The notes under the pieces are model-generated. The model saw only the letters and a list, made by a program, of their open reading frames with translations, did not search any database and had not been told where the DNA came from. Made by a program: the position numbers and the translations under genes. Below, one piece after another: positions 10,901 through 20,326 of a DNA stretch of 64,000 bases (its first letter is position 1; every line of letters begins with the position of its first letter). Origin of the DNA: Procambarus clarkii (Eukaryota > Arthropoda > Malacostraca > Decapoda > Cambaridae); the NCBI RefSeq assembly GCF_040958095.1, contig NC_091219.1, positions 28,667,850 through 28,731,849 on the forward strand, written 5' to 3'.

Positions 10901-13900
10901 AGAGAGCAAGAGAGAGAGAGGGAGAGAGAACAAAAGAGAAAGAGAGAGAGAGAGGGGATATAATTTAATTATTAAATCATTTTTATTTTAGCCAAAGTTT
11001 TAGCAAATGCAGTATTTGTATACTGTACTGTTAATAAGGACTTTGGGTAAATGTTCTGTGAGGAGTTAAGAGGGGTAGTCTCAATATGAGTAGTCTCAAA
11101 CACAACACAGTACAAAGTGTAAATCTTCAATGTTCAATATCCTTGTTTGAGAGAGTTTTCCTTACCTGAGTGTGTTAGACGATGTTTGTACATGTAAGAT
11201 TCTGTAGAGAAGCCCTGGCCACACTCATCGCAAGTAAACCTCTGCTTCAGATGGTATCTGAGGAGGCATAAAAATAAGACTTAAGCAAAATTAATAGCTC
11301 CTTTTTCAGTAAGCCACTGAGTTGCTCCCATAGGCAATCTCACTCTTTACCATGTACTGTACCTTGTGGACTTCAAGCAGGGTCAGTGTGATCTTCTCAT
11401 CCCCCCAATGCACCAGGGATTTCTTCAGACTATGGACAGGGAAAGAGAGACTAGATAATTCTCCATTTAGCCCTGAATGATGATCAGAAGATATATTTCC
11501 CTAGGGTCAAAAAATAAAATAAAAGAGGAACTGTAGGCCTAGATCACCAGACGTCTACAGTAGAAAGGCTAGGGAGAGAGAAGGGCCAGTGCCCCACACT
11601 GATGATGAAAATGAGGAAGGCAGTTATAATGTGGCAAATGTAGTTTTACTCCAAAACCCCTGGGAATATGCCTCTTATACTGTCAGCATCATGAAACCTA
11701 AAGATATTAGCTTAATTTGGTTTCCCATTGACAAAGGCACTAAAGCCATTAGGCTTATCGAGGACTCCCTAAGCTAATTACTGACCTTTCCCAAGATGCA
11801 ACCCACAACAATTGCTTAAATCCTGGGTGCCTGTTTACTCCTAGGTGAACAGAAACATAAAGTGAAAGGTAACATTACCCAAATGTGTCATAGCCATAAA
11901 GATGACAATACATCCTCATTAGAAACTCCAGATGTGAAGAGCGGAGAAGTTGGAAGTAGTGAAGCACACTGCCGGGTTGACTCTCTAGAAGAAGCGGAGC
12001 CGTGGAAAAATGGCCAGGTTCAGTTACTGAGCAAGTAGTACTGGAAACCAAGGCTGGGCCAATCACCAAGGAGACAGAAGGGTCACCCTCCTATTGTAGG
12101 ACTCCAACAGCACCAAAACCTGGAGCAACAGTTGGACCAAGGGAACAAGGTCCAGAAATCCTCCACCTTGACCAGTTCAGCCAAGAGGTGTCAACTGCAA
12201 GGGCCTCACAGTTGGGGAATGGCACCACATAAAGAGGAAGACACCAGGAAAAAGCCGATACGAAAAGGTCCATGTACGGTCGAGACAAAGAACCACGGGG
12301 AACCAGTTCGAATGGAGTCGAACTACGGAGCCCCAAGGTATCCCTATCCACCACAGCTGCACAGCACGTGCCACACAACCACAAACTCCTGCAAGACAAA
12401 GATCAATGCCCCTGACCAGCATGATGATCGCTGGAACAAACCCCCAGCTGAGAGCCGAAGCATCCATAAAGACTTCAAGGGCAGGTAGAGGAAGGCACCA
12501 GGGGACTGAACCCCAAAAAACCCAGAGGCAGCCAATGTAGGGCCAACAGCGTCTGACCCCAACGATCACTGCAGTGATCGTTGATCATTTTGTTTACATT
12601 ATTGGGGGAGGTCTTTGGGTGATTTTGAGGCATCAATATTTCTAATAGCTAACAGTGGTTTGTTTTGTTTTGCCGACTTTGAAGGTTCTTCCCTAGTGAT
12701 GTTGGACAGAATTAAAATTCACTGACAATTTTATCATAGTGCCACTGCTCTCTGCACCTTTAGTTCAGACTAGATTCTGGCCCATGGTCCCAGAGAATCC
12801 TTAAAGAACCCCGCGACTAATGGCACCTTGTAGTCTGACACTATATCAGCATCGTAACTTCAGGGAGCCACAAGGGGCTCCCCCTAGAAATAAGTAAAAC
12901 AAGAAATTTCAAAATACTCACCTATAGTGTGACCTCATGAGTGCAATAGTGGAGAAGACTTTGCCACACCCATTATGTGTACAAGGGATTGTCTTGGGTT
13001 TATGCACAGATAGTAAATGGTGGCGAAGGGTGTGGCGGTCTGGGGAGAAACAATAATACTGTAATAATAATAATAATAATACTGTAATAATAATAATGAT
13101 GATGATACACAGAGGAACCACATTAACATGATATATATATATCAATCAGAAAATCAACTAGAGCCCTGAGGTGACTGACCCACTACCGAGAGAATCCCAG
13201 CCGCTGACGCTAACCACTAGCACCCCCCCCCCCCCGACTTGGTAAAAGTCATACAATCATATCTCTACTGAAATCACAGGAAGTCTAGAGGCCCTTCCTG
13301 AAGCCAGTTCAAGTTTTACGTACGACCTACAAGAAAGATACCTGGCTAGCAGGTATCTGGGAAAAAACCCAGATATCTGGTTCTTTCCCCAGACTGGTGT
13401 GGACTGAGAGCCTCACCAACCAGTCGTTGAGGTAGGCCAAGACCCGAAGACCTAGCAGATGAAAACGGGCCACCACGATCCGAGTCAGAAGCGCAAGGTA
13501 TCAGATGCAGCCCAAAGGAAAAGCCTGAAAGTAATAAACCTGTTGCCCCACCACGAATCTGGTTCCAGAGTGACATCGACCTCTTGGCACACTACATCAG
13601 TCAAAAACTGACGAATGATGGCCTGGCCGACCCGGGCCGGCTCCACCCTTCCCCCACAATGAGGGGGGAGGTGCAGCTAACTAGCAGGGGGCTGGTTTTA
13701 CAAAGTTTTGGTTGTTTATTTTCTTTTAGTAGAGTCCTTTTGATATTGTGGTCTTGTGTCTTGTATTAAACCATGCAGTGGTTTGTTTTGAGATGCCTAC
13801 CTTTCTAGGTGCTTCCCTGGTCAATGGCAATATGATAAACTTTACATGTAAAGTGTTCATGGGTCATTGCTCCCTGCACCTCTGTGAGGTGGCTAAGTTC

Positions 13901-16900
13901 TGGCTCGTGGGCCACAGTAGGCAAACAAGAACTCCGTGACTGATGACACTCGAGTAGTATGGCACTTAATCAGTAAGCTAACTTCAGAGTGCCTCCAAGG
14001 CTCTCCCAGAAATAGGCATTTCATTAGATTCAACTCTGGTTTTTAATCTTTACAAACTAAACAATTTAAAAAATAGACCAAACAATTTTACCACATTTTT
14101 AAATAGTGAATAATATGCATACAAAAATAGGCAAATTAATTGTACCTCCTAATGATTTCAAGCAGAGTTCACACTGGTATTTTATCTCTGAAGCAGCCCT
14201 GTGTCTCCTCTTGATGTGGTCCATATAAGAGGCTCTTAGTGTGAATGACATACCACACACACATATGAAGTTTGGCGTGTCTGAGTGGACTGCTTTGTGG
14301 GTTCGTAGAGCACTGAAACATAATAATTTACTGTAGTGAAGAGAAAAATTAGAAAATATATTTTTATTTATGGATTCATATTTCATTACAAGTAAAATGA
14401 TACATATGTGTACAGTACTGTATATATATATATATATATATATATATTCTGAATCAATATTTCACAGTAAAATACAGGAATGTATCATTGTCACACAATT
14501 CCGAACACAGTAAGTGGACTCAAGGTAAGGTATTTATCAGAGAAAGCGCTTGAAGCCAATACTGTATGACTATACAGTACCAACCCATCCTCCTGTTTAG
14601 GAAGTCATCATAGTGACGATGAGGACCATCGTACATATACTACTACTACATCGTACATATACAGCACCCAGTGCATAGGTTTGAACCCTCCTCACGGCTC
14701 CTACTGATTTACTCATTGATACATCACGTTAACGTGATTTCTTTGTGCATTATTATTATTATTATTATTATTATTACTGAAGTAATTTCCTACAAAATGC
14801 TTTCATAACACATGTTTCATAATCATTCTTTTAACAATTTCTGTCTTTGAACAGCAAACATGTTTCTGCCCAGTTTTCTGTAGATTGTACTTTGACGTTG
14901 TACCATTTATGAAGCAGTCACATACCACTGTGATTATGAACCCTAAATAGGGGTGTCAGGTACCCCCTCCCCCACCCTAGCTTGTGCCCTTGATGGCCCT
15001 GTCATACATTATATCCACCAACCTTGTGCTCTTTGAGATTGTCATTTATCTTCAACATTTTGCCCCTCCAACATCCATTTCTGATGACTGTAATTTCCAG
15101 TTAATTGTTCTTAATTCTTCAATGACTTCTTCACCTGACTAGATAACCCTGCTACATCTTTATTCTTACTTTTGTTTATTAAAAATTCAATCCCCATGCA
15201 GACAAAAATTCTCTTAACTATTGCTAAAGAAATAGTTTTGATAGGAAAACTTTGCACTCACAACTTAAAAATGAAGGTTTTACCGCACACATTGCAGACG
15301 TTGTTGCGCTCCTTTATGTGTTTAGCAAGGATGTGTCTTCTTCTGCTCTCTCGGGTAGCCAGTCTCAACCCACATAGCTCGCACATGAATGGTTTTCCTG
15401 TCAGGTCGACATGTTAGCTAATTTCTATTACAATGACTGTACCTAAAGTATATATATTGCAGAAATCATTAAAAATAAAAACAAATATTATCCTTATAAA
15501 ACTAAATGCTTCTTATAAGGCACATCTTAACACTTTCACATGTTGTTGTTGTTGTTTAAGATTCACTACCTGGAACAAAGTTCCAAGTAGCACGGGCTAT
15601 GGTGAGCCCGTAGTAGACTACACTTTCAGGATTTGGCCCCTCGGTGGGCTCGGCACCAACGTGTCCACTTTCAGGGTCCAATTCAACAACACAAAATGTT
15701 TAGACTTCTTTTAATATGATTTCTGTTATCTTTTGGATTATAATTATTAATTTTGAGTCTAAATTTTCAGAAATAATTGTTATAGAGTACATTGATGAAT
15801 AGTAATGATTGGTATGTGCATTACTGTATACAGTATTCTCTGCATTGAGTTGTTGGATATGCTTAGGTTTATAAATAATTAACCATTCTTCATTTATTAT
15901 TTATTGTAAATAAAAATAAAGCTAAATGATCAGCTTATGTAGCTGTAAAAAGAAGAAAAACTTTACATGCGTACATTTTCATCAAGTAATTTGCAACTTG
16001 ACGAGAATTTATGCTTCAACAGAGTGATTACTTTCATCACGTTGAGTAACAGCATGTTTGGCCAAGGTGATCTCCAGTTGGTCCCCTCATATATTAATTG
16101 GTCCTCCTGATAAGCTCTGCCCCCACTATGATCATGTATTTCTTCAAGAAAGGGTAACTAGAATGGTTAATGAAGTGATTTTTGGAAAATTCTTTATCAT
16201 ATAACACATTCTAGCATCATGGAGACACTAAAATGTATTATCAACCTACAAAAGTATTAACTGAAAGTATCTCACACTGAATGATCCATCGTTGAGTATT
16301 ATAATCATACTAAACTGCAGGCTACAACAATTTCTTAATGCTAATGCCATGTTTTTTCTCAAATATGTAAGCTACAGTTATTCTAGGGATGTTGCAATAG
16401 TTTACCTAAAACTCACCGGTGTCGTTAATTGTACAATAAAAATTGCCAAATGACACTTCTCTCTTCCTCGGGAAGAAAATCTAATGGACTGGAATATAGT
16501 TTTACTCTAATCTGATGCAAGATTTTATACTAAGAGGCCTCAAGATAATGTATTTTGCATAAAGAGTAGTTTCTATATACAGTATTGTATTGTTCATAGC
16601 ATAATAATAAATTAAATGTTACCTTTAGTTGCAGGGAAGGATTGGTAAGTAACAAATTTGGGTTTGGTAACTCCTCTAGTTAATCGAGTATGGGCCGAAG
16701 TTCTCAGCAAACAATAACCCGAGCTGCTCCTCGAAAGAAAAGAAAATAGAAAGATAAGTTTCAAGAATAACATACAGCAGAACTATAAAATAGGTAAAAA
16801 AAAAGAAATACATTTTGTAGCATTGAACTTGATAAAGTATGTTGTATGGCACTCAATTCAATAATTAAAAAATAAAATACCATGAGCATGTGTAAAGCTT

Positions 16901-17846
16901 CTTTCTACTGCTCACAAAGGCATACTGAATCCCATGGGTCAACAACACAAATCAAATCAAATTTTGCAGAGCCCTGATGCACACAGTGTTGATCCACTAC
17001 TTATCCTTAGGATCAATGGACAGTTGAGCATGAGATACACCTGGCAATGATGTAGAGAATATAGCAACCCTGCAGAACCATGATAAGTTACAGTACTTTT
17101 TTTTAAGTTGCAGAACTTTTTTAAGTGGTAAACATTTATATTAGAGTGTACTCATACACTATAACAGGGGCAGAAGGGGTGACTAAAATATTAATTCCAC
17201 AATTTTCTTACGAGCTCACAGGGAAGAAGTGAAGCAAACAGTTGTCAATGGTAATTTAAAACAAATTGTGTAAATATTTTTCCCACCTCGTTCGTACAAT
17301 AATTCCTTAGTAACCTGGTTTCTTTCTCACCTTTCTGCATCTACTATAGCCTCAGGATCATCAGGATTCTCCAAGATGTCTTTCTCCATCTGTCTACCCA
17401 GTTCTCCCCTGTCTCTGTCAGTTGCCTCATCCACTTTAGATTTTGACAAACTAATTTCATCTCTTTCTTTTACTAAAGGCCAGCAACTGGGAGACTGAGA
17501 GCCGGGGCTCTCATCACCAACCAAATACTCCTCCAAGTAGATCACGTCTTCCCTCTCCAAGCTTCCCATGCAGCTGATAAAGTAATCGATGTTGTCCAAG
17601 CTCTAAAATGAAAACAAGTTCAACTTCACATTTACTCAATTACATTGCATTGTATAATGAAGCAGCTTCTAATACTATATGCAGTATAGATAAGATGCAA
17701 TTCAGTGACATTCTTTAGTATTGACAATTCATTACATAATTATATGGTCATTTCATTTTCAATATATCTTTGTTCATGACAGCGTTATATACTGTACTGT
17801 ACCTCATTCCATTCACTGGAACTCATACTGCTGAAGAGACAGTCAC
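3640..17846 (-). CDS. Multi-exon C2H2 zinc-finger protein with ten fingers
   Basis: Nine exons join in phase to 2376 coding bases (791 residues plus stop) from the ATG at 17826-17824: 17846-17803, 17602-17331, 16729-16623, 15397-15262, 14312-14146, 13039-12922, 11257-11166, 10458-10288 and 4928-3640. All junctions are AG/GT. Residues 1-135 are acidic and finger-free. Fingers lie near 140-161, 169-189, 197-217 (only one residue between its cysteines), 227-248, 255-277 (four residues between cysteines), 284-304, 312-333, 341-361, 369-389 and 769-790. A Ser/Thr/Asn-rich stretch of about 380 residues, with a basic possible nuclear-localisation region near 410-440, separates the last finger from the rest. 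Known C2H2 proteins of this form bind DNA in the nucleus; no target can be read from the sequence. Seven codons upstream of the ATG in its exon are also open, so a further 5' exon with an earlier start is possible. I do not recognise the orthologue. Confidence 0.88.
5020..5041 (+). repeat. Left terminal inverted repeat of the Tigger element
   Basis: Matches the inverted right end at 7382-7403 at most positions around ACCTC and ACGAG/GCGAG. Further GGAATGCGAG-like motifs follow, also seen inverted at 7330-7360. Confidence 0.85.
5322..7126 (+). pseudogene. Tigger transposase, frameshifted near its C-terminus
   Basis: The start MGPKKASGKDKGQ at 5322 follows CACC and is the usual start for this family; the in-frame ATG at 4986 lies outside the element. 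Residues about 16-60 form a Psq-type helix-turn-helix (TIEEKQEIIRKHENG), then a CENP-B-type DNA-binding domain, then the DDE catalytic domain. Its acidic residues are D190 (FNCDETGLFWK), D307 (LLLDNAPAH) and D345 (QPMDQKII). The first frame stops at 6822-6824. A second frame, read from about 6730-6776, carries the expected tail with VVGRCLNLFND, QASMDRFVV and LPDVIMEGDSPSKQ, ending at 7126. The shift lies near 6725-6740, where one base appears lost. The enzyme would cut and paste the element at TA sites; the catalytic triad is intact but the tail is not, so this copy is probably not fully active. Confidence 0.9.
7382..7403 (-). repeat. Right terminal inverted repeat of the Tigger element
   Basis: Read on the minus strand it begins CAGGCATACCTCAG and ends TTTACGAG, the same layout as the left end, and is followed by TA. 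Confidence 0.85.
7886..8070 (+). repeat. Left arm of a long inverted repeat, about 2 kb apart
   Basis: The reverse complement of 9966-10152 matches this segment with scattered differences. Shared landmarks are CCTGGCCCC, AGACAAGGC, the 25-bp run around CAGCAAAGCTTTACAGACAA and AAAAGAAAACACAAAACTAA. It may be the end of a non-autonomous element or two opposed copies of one dispersed repeat. Confidence 0.7.
8846..9095 (+). mobile_element. Decayed LINE fragment, C-terminal end of reverse transcriptase ORF
   Basis: The translation LKTLVLSQIEYCCTQIAPF and ARIHSIKHLNYVDCL aligns by eye with the better preserved copy at 63285-63840 (SRLEYCSVLTSPF, ARIDAIKHLNYWDRL). Stops interrupt it after 9012 and it lacks any catalytic region. 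Confidence 0.75.
9966..10152 (-). repeat. Right arm of the long inverted repeat
   Basis: Opposed partner of 7886-8070. The arms are diverged, so the pair is old. Confidence 0.7.
10288..10458 (-). CDS. Zinc-finger gene exon 8, fingers 7 and 8
   Basis: Acceptor TTTTTCAG, donor AAAG|GTTGG. It encodes FRPYVCVDCGKTY and FQCSFCGKCY with HRRSAH and HESSH histidines. The junction to the last exon regenerates a GEKPF linker. Confidence 0.9.
10891..10956 (+). repeat. Interrupted (GA)n microsatellite
   Basis: GA runs broken by CAAG, GGG and CAAAA, in the zinc-finger gene intron between exons 7 and 8. Confidence 0.9.
11166..11257 (-). CDS. Zinc-finger gene exon 7, finger 6
   Basis: Acceptor CCTCCTCAG, donor TCAG|GTAAG. 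It supplies the last His of finger 5 (YHLKQR) and complete finger 6 (FTCDECGQGF to HRLTHS). It was confirmed by joining the phases of exons 6 and 8. Confidence 0.88.
11258..12921. other. Zinc-finger gene intron 6, repeat-derived
   Basis: Overlapping open frames on both strands at 12000-12570 reflect a GC-rich repeat-like stretch without recognisable domains. The 62-codon frame at 11589-11777 is also unsupported. The end (12660-12890) is one copy of a dispersed repeat seen again at 13690-14016. Confidence 0.4.
12660..12890 (+). repeat. Dispersed intronic repeat, copy 1
   Basis: Shares with 13690-14016, in the same orientation, the landmarks TGGTTTGTTTTG, CTTCCCT, CTCTCTGCACCT/CTCCCTGCACCT, CGACTAATGGCAC/TGACTGATGACAC and CCCAGAAAT/CCCTAGAAAT. 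Confidence 0.6.
12922..13039 (-). CDS. Zinc-finger gene exon 6, end of finger 4 and finger 5
   Basis: Acceptor CTCCCCAG, donor TATAG|GTGAG. It encodes RHTLRHHLLSVH and finger 5 with four residues between cysteines (CTHNGC), ending in MRSHYR across the junction. Confidence 0.88.
13063..13111 (+). repeat. Compound (TAA)n/(TGA)n microsatellite
   Basis: Two TAATAA runs separated by TACTG, then GATGATGAT, just outside zinc-finger exon 6. Confidence 0.85.
13690..14016 (+). repeat. Dispersed intronic repeat, copy 2
   Basis: Direct-repeat partner of 12660-12890, diverged and slightly longer, in the intron between exons 5 and 6 of the zinc-finger gene. Confidence 0.6.
14146..14312 (-). CDS. Zinc-finger gene exon 5, end of finger 2 to start of finger 4
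   Basis: Acceptor GTTTCAG, donor GGAG|GTACA. It completes finger 2 (ALRTHKAVH), holds finger 3 with the unusual FICVCG cysteine pair, and starts finger 4 with YQCELCLKSLG. Confidence 0.88.
14428..14448 (+). repeat. (TA)n microsatellite
   Basis: Uninterrupted TA run in the zinc-finger gene intron 4. Confidence 0.85.
14750..14777 (+). repeat. (TTA)n microsatellite next to a palindromic SINE-tail fragment
   Basis: Follows CATCACGTTAACGTGATTTC, which resembles the conserved tail of the foldback SINEs at 24408, 47440 and 56368. Confidence 0.7.
15262..15397 (-). CDS. Zinc-finger gene exon 4, finger 1 and start of finger 2
   Basis: Acceptor CTGACAG, donor AAGTT|GTGAG. It encodes KPFMCELCGLRL, histidines of finger 1 in HILAKH, and CNVCGKTFIFK of finger 2. 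The intron splits a Phe codon inside finger 2. Confidence 0.88.
15541..15665 (+). repeat. Dispersed hairpin repeat with (TTG)n end
   Basis: Contains TTCCAAGTAGCACGGGCTAT followed by GGTGAGCCCGTAGTAG, where CGGGCT and AGCCCG form a short hairpin. Copies occur at 32778-32830, 36131-36165 (minus) and 59311-59390 (minus). The TTG run matches the ACAACAACA tail of the last copy, so this looks like a short retroposed family. Confidence 0.7.
16623..16729 (-). CDS. Zinc-finger gene exon 3, linker before finger 1
   Basis: Acceptor TTTCGAG, donor AAAG|GTAAC. It encodes SSSGYCLLRTSAH through SFPATKG, rich in Ser, Thr and Arg. Phases on both sides match the neighbours, which is the main support because there is no domain. 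Confidence 0.72.
17331..17602 (-). CDS. Zinc-finger gene exon 2, acidic N-terminal region
   Basis: Acceptor CATTTTAG, donor AAAG|GTGAG. It encodes an acidic segment starting SLDNIDYFISCMGSLERED and ending DPEAIVDAER across the junction, with no zinc finger. An in-frame TAG immediately upstream of the acceptor marks the exon edge. Confidence 0.8.
17803..17846 (-). CDS. Zinc-finger gene exon 1 (first coding exon seen)
   Basis: Acceptor TTTCCAG precedes 17846 and donor GAG|GTAC follows 17803. The ATG at 17826-17824 starts MSSSEWNE and ends on a codon boundary that fits exon 2. The 20 bases before the ATG are in frame and stop-free (DCLFSS), so the true start may lie further upstream. Confidence 0.65.
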
Positions 17847-18590
17847 CTGGAAACAAGAGTAAAATAAACAGCAACTCATAATTTCTTTTACCGAATGACA
17901 TATTATACCAATTTTGTTTACAATGAAAGAATGGTGATCTCTCAGCTAGACTTGTACCCCATGGTGGTAGTGCTGTGAAATCCTGTGCACTGAGCAGTGG
18001 TAAATTGCCCTTATCCTAGGACACAAGTATCTCGTGTCAGGTGTCTATGGATTGGTGATCACACAGGCAGTTCAGATATCGTGTGTGGTAACATGATGTC
18101 TGATTATACTAGCAGATGGCAGTTTATACCTCTCGCCGGTATAATGGGTGGATTCCGCCACCATAACTTCAGCTGTCAAGTGTAGCAGGTAGAGGAAAAG
18201 GTCACGACTGACTTAACTTTGCCAATGGTACTGATAAACGCTTCCTCCACTACTCTCAGTGATGTCAAAGGAACCAATAGTTCACCCAATCACATGCTAG
18301 TGACAGTAGAAATTGCATTCCGATTGGTGTTTTGTGTGGAAACCTCTCCACAACGAGATATATGGCCGCGAGTTCAGCCATCATGATTCGAGCTCCATAT
18401 TGTGGTCTTGTGGTCAAGATCTTGTGCCATTGCTCTAGGCAATTTTACATTGTTAATAACCTCTGAGAGCAGCTTGCACACCTGTCCTAGCCTAGCTGCA
18501 CACAGAGGTTATCCAATATTAATCTCAGACATACAATAACAAAATGTTCAATATCCTAAACTGCAATTACCAAAATACTGTAATATGAAT
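17847..18590. other. Upstream flank of zinc-finger exon 1, no gene seen
   Basis: Several CCAAT/ATTGG motifs cluster at about 18260-18340, which could mark the gene's promoter or an unseen 5' exon. No splice donor joining to 17846 with a convincing coding start was found. Confidence 0.3.
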
Positions 18591-18700
18591 CGACTTGAGA
18601 ATGGTCCAGGACAGACCAAAACGTCGTCGTCCCTTCACCTTCTAGTGTGTGGTCTGGTCAACATACTTTAGCCACGTTATTGTGACTCATTGCCTGCACT
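18591..18700 (+). repeat. Dispersed repeat 'CGACTTGAGAATGG' family, plus copy
   Basis: About 105 bp running from CGACTTGAGAATGGTCCAGG through CTAGTGTGTGGTCTGGTCAA to GCCACGTTATTGTGACTCA. Other copies: 24117-24224, 29256-29389 (foldback), 29750-29818, 35814-35885, 46821-46930, 55745-55840 and 59079-59127. Confidence 0.85.
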
Positions 18701-19741
18701 GCAATATAAATTTCATATCACAAGTGATATATTGTACATAATTTAAAAGACACAATTATATACTATTTGTATAATGTATATTTAACAATATCTTGTGTTT
18801 CATTATGTATAAATAAAGTGCCTCAAGGCAATGGAGGTTTATTGTGGTGCAGAACTGTCTACAGTTCCACAGTTTAAATCAAAGACCCCTATATTTTGCT
18901 AGCCTCTTATGAAAGGCACAGGAATTTGGCACCACCACATTCCATAGTTCTCAGATCAGGCTACAGAAATCCCTTGCTAGCCACATTAGGCTCGAACAAA
19001 TAATGCTAATCAACCTCAACATTTACGAGCGACTTATTTTAAATTGTAGTGTACGAAGCTTGACTTGATGATGATGATGACAAACTCCTCTAAACACTTA
19101 GCTTGGAGTTTGACTTCATAATTGACATTTGCCAAATGAATCTTTATAACAACCTATATGAAGGTTACAATTTACTTGAAGGTGGTTCTCCTGACAACTG
19201 CACTAGCAGTATTGTAGACTTGACAATTAGGTAACACTTTTGGGGGTTTCCCTGATAAATAGACAAAGATTCTTCTAGCAATTTTCACTAGCTATCAAGT
19301 CAGCAGACTTAAATAATTTTTGTCAACTGGCAATAAAGACAAGTACGAATTCATCCATAATATACATAAGACTTCATGTGATAATTTAGCATGATGGATA
19401 TATGTAGAATAACAGTAGATGTACTGTATCAGTTAATCACTTCTATTGCTATGAGAACAACTGAGGTTCTCTGGTTCAATCTCTGGGCAGAACAGAAATG
19501 GTTAAGAACCTTTCCTTTTGCCTGATGCTTCTCTTTACCTAAGAATGCTAGTGGTGTATTTTGGGCATTGCAAGAATGTAATCACCAACATATTTATTTT
19601 CATAACCAAATGTAAAGTCTTGTATGTAAATAAATCAATAAATTAGGGAACTGCTGTGGAGATATATCCAGAAGATCAGTAGAGTGACCTTGAAGGGATC
19701 TTGAAATATAAATATACAGTATATACATAGGCTTCCTGTCT
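18701..19741. other. AT-rich intergenic sequence
   Basis: No gene, RNA or repeat that I can support between the dispersed repeat and the poly-A/TA tract. Confidence 0.5.
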
Positions 19742-19744
19742 CAA

Positions 19745-19822
<78 letters not shown>

Positions 19823-20206
19823 GTACCTAGTAGCCAGAACTCACTTCTCAGCCTACTATTCAAGGCCCGATTTGCCTAATAAGCCAAGTTTTCCTGAATT
19901 AATTTATTTACTATAATTTTTTTCTTATGAAATGATAAAGCAACCCTTTTCTCTATGTATGAGGTCAATTTTTTTTTATTGGAGTTAAAATTAACGTAGA
20001 TATATGACCGAACCTAACCAACCCTACCTAACCTAACCTAACCTATATTTATAGGTAAGGTTAGGTTAGGTAGCCAAAAAAAGCTAGGTTAGGTTAGGTT
20101 AGGTAGGTTAGGTAGACGAAAAAACATTAATTCATGAAAACTTGGCTTATTAGGCAAATCGGGCCTTGAATAGTAGGCTGAGAAGTGCGTTCTGGCTATT
20201 AGGTAC

Positions 20207-20238
<32 letters not shown>
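19742..20238. mobile_element. Foldback MITE-like element inside a (TA)n tract
   Basis: Two 85-bp arms, 19819-19903 and 20126-20210, are inverted copies with a few mismatches: TGTCGTACCTAGTAGCCAGA opposes TCTGGCTATTAGGTACGACA. They enclose about 220 bp. The whole is embedded in a TA microsatellite (19762-19818 and 20211-20238, preceded by poly-A), so the target duplication cannot be resolved. There is no coding capacity. Confidence 0.85.
20007..20117. repeat. Opposed TTAGG/CCTAA telomere-like repeats in the foldback loop
   Basis: CCTAA repeats at 20024-20045 face TTAGG repeats at 20055-20080 and 20090-20113. TTAGG is the ancestral arthropod telomere unit. The tracts are short and interrupted, so they are interstitial telomere-like, not a telomere. 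Confidence 0.75.
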
Positions 20239-20242
<4 letters not shown>

Positions 20243-20326
20243 GTAATGGTTCTTAAGAGGCAAGGGATGGTTATGTTGAACACTGTTGGGCTAAGTGTTA
20301 TTGGTATTGTATTAGGGGTAGCCACA

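Noticed and set aside
11589-11777. 62-codon plus-strand frame starting MPHTDDENEEG
   Set aside because: It is antisense within a zinc-finger gene intron, has no domain, start context or splice partner that I can see.
12000-12570. Overlapping frames of about 100-130 codons on both strands
   Set aside because: Located in an intron, GC-rich repeat-like sequence, no domain and equal openness on both strands.
18000-18420. RNase H-like minus-strand remnant (MAELAAIYL)
   Set aside because: One short motif-like run with stops all around; insufficient to call a LINE fragment.
20007-20117. True telomere or chromosome end
   Set aside because: TTAGG tracts are short, interrupted and inverted inside a mobile foldback, with genes on both sides.
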